Positions 61,464-64,000 of a stretch of DNA of 64,000 nt are shown here, piece by piece. The DNA is from Prochlorococcus sp. MIT 1307 (GTDB taxonomy: Bacteria; Cyanobacteriota; Cyanobacteriia; PCC-6307; Cyanobiaceae). Position numbers and translations under genes: made by a program. The DNA lies in the NCBI RefSeq assembly GCF_034092395.1, contig NZ_CP139301.1:1612001-1676000 (forward strand), written 5' to 3'. Below the pieces are notes generated by a model. That model had not been told where the DNA came from. It made no database searches and worked only from the letters and a program-made list of their open reading frames with translations. Each line of letters starts with the position of its first letter. The stretch's first letter is position 1.

Positions 61464-61608
61464 GTTTGAATAAAGTTTGAATAGAAATTCCTGATTCGCT
61501 GAGAACGCTTGCTATCACTTAAATGCACTTGTTCATTAGTCAGTAGTTAATTTCAGTCATATCAAGGGATCTCAGGGAATTGCAGTGTGTGAATACTGTG
61601 TGAATGAA
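61464..61608 (-). pseudogene. EVE 5' remnant, copy 4
   Basis: Minus strand: pair GTGTGAATACT/GTGTGAATGAA (61587-61608), then ATG 61560 encoding MTEINY and a stop in place of the Trp codon (TGG to TGA). Second pair GTTTGAATAAA/GTTTGAATAGA at 61464-61485; the ~50 nt before it (TTCTCAGCGAATCAGGAATT) are shared with copy 2. Confidence 0.65.
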
Positions 61609-61730
61609 ACATGGCCGATGTTTTTATTGTCTCGCAGAATGATCCTGGCGGGATTGAATGACTAGTTAGATCATTTTGACTAGATAATTTTTTCATAGCC
61701 AATATTTGGTATCCGTTGCTACCATTTCTG

Positions 61731-61800
61731 TACGTTCGTCCCTTGGCTGGGATGCATGTTTTGGCAGCAGGGAACGGGGCTGTCACTTCGGAGGAACGTC
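61731..61800 (+). promoter_or_regulatory. three-stem leader, candidate glutamine-riboswitch class
   Basis: P1 ACGTTC (61732-61737) pairs with GAACGT (61794-61799); P2 GTCCC/GGGAT (61738-61742/61749-61753); P3 TGGCAGC/GCTGTCA (61762-61768/61779-61785). The ending CGGAGGAACG is close to the CGAAGGAACG of glnA/Downstream-peptide RNAs, and the ribosome site lies in the P1 3' strand. The middle loop deviates from the consensus, so the assignment is tentative. Confidence 0.5.
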
Positions 61801-61965
61801 ATGAACACTCTCCCATTAATTCGCTCGCACATCAAAAAAGCAGAAAGGCTTCACCAAGCTCAACTTGCTGCTACAAAAAATGGAAACTTTATTTCTTATA
61901 GGCCTTCTGTTTTTCAAGAAAGGCAAAAGCAAGCTCGTGAAGAAGTCGCAGCAATGGATTCTTAA
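61801..61965 (+). CDS. small basic protein, 54 aa
   Basis: ATG 61801 follows GGAGGA at an ideal distance. MNTLPLIRSHIKKAERLHQA ... QLAATKNGNFISYRPSVFQE ... EEVAAMDS: basic, helical, no membrane segment. Downstream-peptide RNAs are known to precede short genes like this in marine Synechococcus and Prochlorococcus. A role in nitrogen regulation is inference from the leader. Confidence 0.7.
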   Translation: MNTLPLIRSHIKKAERLHQAQLAATKNGNFISYRPSVFQERQKQAREEVAAMDS

Positions 61966-61997
61966 TTCACAATTGAATTGTTGACAGTCGATCGCTA

Positions 61998-62022
61998 GGG
62001 GGCAATTAGCCCCCCTTTTTTT
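61998..62022 (+). terminator. rho-independent terminator
   Basis: GGGGGC-AATTA-GCCCCC with seven T residues following, 33 nt after the 54-aa gene stop. Strong; makes the small gene a self-contained unit. Confidence 0.93.
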
Positions 62023-62076
62023 ATTCAATTCAGCCCTAAACCTCCGATAGCTTGCGTTGAAGGTTTGTCGTGAGGA

Positions 62077-62487
62077 ATGGATCTCTCCAGTGTAGAGAGA
62101 CATCTTGGTGTTTCCTTAACTCCTGTTCAGAAAGATGTGAATAGGGGTCTTTTTGAAGTTAGAGATTTTCAGATGAGCGGTTTACCTGTGAATAGTCTTC
62201 GTGTTCGAGTTGAAGACAAGGATGGCTTGAAACAGCTTGCTTATGAAATGGACTATGAAAACATGATGGAAGTATTGGCAGGCTTACGACATCGTTTTGG
62301 TCCTCCGGTTGGAACAAGCGTTGATGTTGACGGAAGATCGCCTCAACAGCAATGGATTTGGCATACAGGAGAAGATGTAATTACTGCAGTCAAGAGTGAA
62401 CAAAGACCTTTCTTACTTTCTTATCGACCATCCCGTTTAGACCCTTCTTTCCTTTGCAAATGTGTGGATGGTGTGTGGATGGCTTAA
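62077..62487 (+). CDS. hypothetical protein, 136 aa
   Basis: Not recognised. Soluble, mixed: MDLSSVERHLGVSLTPVQKD, VEDKDGLKQLAYEMDYENMM, LRHRFGPPVGTSVDVDGRSP, WIWHTGEDVITAVKSEQRPF. Well-behaved codon use and ordered sequence suggest a real folded protein. Single gene after the terminator. Confidence 0.65.
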   Translation: MDLSSVERHLGVSLTPVQKDVNRGLFEVRDFQMSGLPVNSLRVRVEDKDGLKQLAYEMDYENMMEVLAGLRHRFGPPVGTSVDVDGRSPQQQWIWHTGEDVITAVKSEQRPFLLSYRPSRLDPSFLCKCVDGVWMA

Positions 62488-62822
62488 CATTCTCAGCCTC
62501 TTATTTCTATTCTATTTCAATCAAGGTTCTATTACTAATAACGAACAGATCGCAACTGAAAGAAAAAACTTCTCTATTCCTAATAAAAATTCTCTTTTGA
62601 GAAATTGAGTCACGGCAACCCAAGGACGTCAAAGATGAGTTCTTGGCTGTTTGCGCACTTTGTGAAATACCTACAACTTCGCGCATTAACTGTCTAAATA
62701 AAGAGCACATCCAAAAACTGATCGATTATCACCAGAACTCAAAATGTTTTGGACGCCCTACGCTGATTGGATTTATGTAGTTGTGAGCCTGACAGGGCTC
62801 TTGTTCATTACTTGGATGGTGC
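62488..62822. other. interval with one doubtful ORF
   Basis: 335 nt, AT-rich. A plus-strand frame starts at ATG 62744 (MFWTPYADWIYVVVSLTGLL) with a membrane-like first 30 residues, but no ribosome site, and its 3' half runs antisense through the acidic-gene remnant and the HTTM gene. No other feature seen. Confidence 0.4.
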
Positions 62823-62882
62823 TTAGACCTCCCAGTCGATACCATCGTCACCTTCATCGAATTCTGATAGGCGACCTTTTAT
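62823..62882 (-). pseudogene. 3' remnant of the small acidic gene
   Basis: Minus strand frame IKGRLSEFDEGDDGIDWEV ending TAA at 62823, paralogous to the end of the 54561-54683 gene (DEDDDGVDWEV). It follows the HTTM gene stop directly and in the same frame and has no start, as if an insertion replaced its 5' part. Confidence 0.6.
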
Positions 62883-63689
62883 TTATAGGTAGTGATGCAC
62901 GCTGTCTGGATCGAAAAACGCGAGGTAGAGAAAGATCATGGTCAGGCTGAAGGTGCCCACTGGTAATAACAAATACATCAGGATGTGGAGGCTGACTCCC
63001 ATTGGCATGAGCCACCAATGCCATCTCCGTATATAGAGCCCTATGACCAGAAGATATTCCAGCAAGACCGTAGTCCAGGCCATGATCAGGATTACTATAC
63101 GAAGACCTTCCCATGGAAGATGTGAGCCGAAATATGCGGTTTGAAAGACTTGTTCCAGTCGCTCTCCATAAGCCAGATAGCTTTTATCCAATGCTGTAAA
63201 GAAGTAGAGGATGGTTACCTGGGCCATTAGGAGCTTCAGCCCCCAGACAGGTCCAAGCTCTTTCGGTGGCGATTTCCCTTCACGTTTCGCATGCCGCAAT
63301 GACAGCAGTCGATCCAGAGAGTAGGAGCGACCGCTGGGTAGAAAGCAGAGCCACGTAATGACCATTGCCAGTAGGTTTGCGTGGTGGGAACGAAATGGTG
63401 CGTGATTGTGGTAGACACCCAGGTAGAGCACCATGGTGTTGAGGATCAGTGCCAGGCCGATGTTTGCGAGTTTTGTTCGCCAGCCGACAAAGAGCATCCC
63501 TGAGAAAATGAAATAGGCAGTGCCTATCAAGAACCAGTCGAGCTGTTGGAAGGTTCTGTAGATGATCATCTCTTTGGCAAAGCATGACCAGACCAGGGCC
63601 ACTAGACCTAGCCGCAAAATGGCCGATGATCGGGTGGAGGCTTTGCGCTCAAAGCTTCGCATCATGGAATGGAGGGTCAGGTGGTTCAT
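62883..63689 (-). CDS. HTTM / VKGC-like membrane protein
   Basis: 268 aa with about seven hydrophobic segments, e.g. LGLVALVWSCFAKEMII, LDWFLIGTAYFIFSGMLFVG, LLMAQVTILYFFTALDKSYL and LLEYLLVIGLYIRRWHWWLM. The layout and QVTILYFFTALDKS / GVSLHILMYLLLPVGTFS match the HTTM domain family related to vitamin-K-dependent gamma-carboxylase; no catalytic proof. GC content is far above the rest of the window (two hand-counted 60-nt lines each 34/60). ATG overlaps the upstream gene stop (ATGA). Confidence 0.7.
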   Translation of the reverse strand: MNHLTLHSMMRSFERKASTRSSAILRLGLVALVWSCFAKEMIIYRTFQQLDWFLIGTAYFIFSGMLFVGWRTKLANIGLALILNTMVLYLGVYHNHAPFRSHHANLLAMVITWLCFLPSGRSYSLDRLLSLRHAKREGKSPPKELGPVWGLKLLMAQVTILYFFTALDKSYLAYGERLEQVFQTAYFGSHLPWEGLRIVILIMAWTTVLLEYLLVIGLYIRRWHWWLMPMGVSLHILMYLLLPVGTFSLTMIFLYLAFFDPDSVHHYL

Positions 63690-64000
63690 TGACTTTCTTC
63701 AGCCTTGCTCCTTCTGGTTATTTTTTTGCCATTGCAGAAAGGTTTGGCACTATCGATGTGTACTTTCCAACCGGCCCCACGTTGTCCACAGCGTACTTTT
63801 CCATATAGGACGTTTCCCTTGGGAAGTCTCTCGCAGATTTTGTTCGCCTGTGCCTTGACTTCGCTTGGCTTATTAAGGTTCTTGAGGCGTTTGGGCGCTT
63901 TCCACCAGCTGTGCGAATCAAGGTATGAATATGGGTCGATTGCGGTTCGATTGCCATCTTCGGTAGACACCGAGAATTGAACGTCGCAGATTTGATGACC
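63686..64000 (-). CDS. hypothetical protein, 5' end outside the window
   Basis: Frame is open to the window edge (GHQICDVQFSVSTEDGNRTA...), so the start lies beyond 64000; the GTG at 63970 is internal. The last 100 residues include SYLDSHSWWKAPKRLKNL and a Cys-containing CERLPKGNVLYGKVRCGQRG. Not recognised. Stop overlaps the HTTM gene start by ATGA, so the two form an operon of the same foreign-like composition. Confidence 0.6.
   Translation of the reverse strand, partial: GHQICDVQFSVSTEDGNRTAIDPYSYLDSHSWWKAPKRLKNLNKPSEVKAQANKICERLPKGNVLYGKVRCGQRGAGWKVHIDSAKPFCNGKKITRRSKAEESQ

Noticed and set aside
61562-61786. 74-aa minus-strand ORF
   Set aside because: It runs antisense through the three-stem leader of the 54-aa gene and has no protein-like pattern.
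62507-62710. 67-aa minus-strand ORF
   Set aside because: No ribosome site, no conserved-type composition, and AT-rich intergenic setting.
62744-62950. 68-aa plus-strand ORF MFWTPYADWIYVVV...
   Set aside because: No ribosome site, and its 3' half is antisense to the acidic-gene remnant and the HTTM gene; only the first 30 residues look protein-like.

Overview
The window looks like a chromosomal segment of a low-light-adapted Prochlorococcus (picocyanobacterium). The main evidence is a Pcb-type chlorophyll-binding antenna gene, cyanobacterial-only families (Ycf35/DUF1257, Ycf65/PSRP-3, DUF3143, DUF1818, DUF3326), the large cyanobacterial ATP synthase operon with b and b' subunits, and a compact AT-rich gene layout. 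The strain cannot be fixed from sequence alone. No rRNA, tRNA, CRISPR array or transposase was recognised.

Positions 1-48,000 are dense core genome. In order: a Ycf35/ferredoxin/aldo-keto reductase cluster; rsmG; a J-domain membrane protein with DUF3143; a complete biotin operon on the minus strand (bioF-bioK-bioC-bioD-bioA, four genes joined by ATGA overlaps); a Ski2-like helicase; fumC and purB; tlyA-like; glnB; queF; the cytochrome c maturation pair ccdA-ccsB; ftsW; a methyltransferase; the ATP synthase operon atpI-B-E-F2-F-H-A-G; DUF3326; ald; a CBS transporter-GTPase-nadD-nadE operon; pepP; an HAD phosphatase; ycf65; a transaldolase-like gene; atpD-atpC (beta, epsilon); groES-groEL behind a CIRCE operator; secG; gpmI; pyrR; a divergent Hsp70; rpoZ and DUF1818.

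From about 48,100 to 62,800 the window changes to an accessory region with loose spacing and many small ORFs. It holds an EVE-domain gene, a J-domain/HNH gene pair, two secreted proteins sharing an unusual YadA-like C-terminus followed by a coiled coil, duplicated 62-aa membrane proteins, an alkyltransferase-like (ATL) gene, a cupin, the pcb antenna gene and several small membrane proteins. The most unusual signal is a dispersed element present four times: the first about 10 codons of an EVE gene, preceded at 27-28 nt by a tandem 11-bp repeat. In three of the four copies a second 11-bp pair follows, and then a different small ORF. The intact EVE gene has a related pair upstream. A 54-aa gene near 61,800 sits behind a three-stem leader resembling the glutamine-riboswitch/Downstream-peptide family.

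From about 62,880 to the window end the base composition becomes clearly GC-richer. An HTTM-like membrane protein and an overlapping upstream partner lie here, abutting the cut-off 3' end of a small acidic gene that has an intact paralogue at 54.6 kb. This looks like the edge of a recent foreign insertion.
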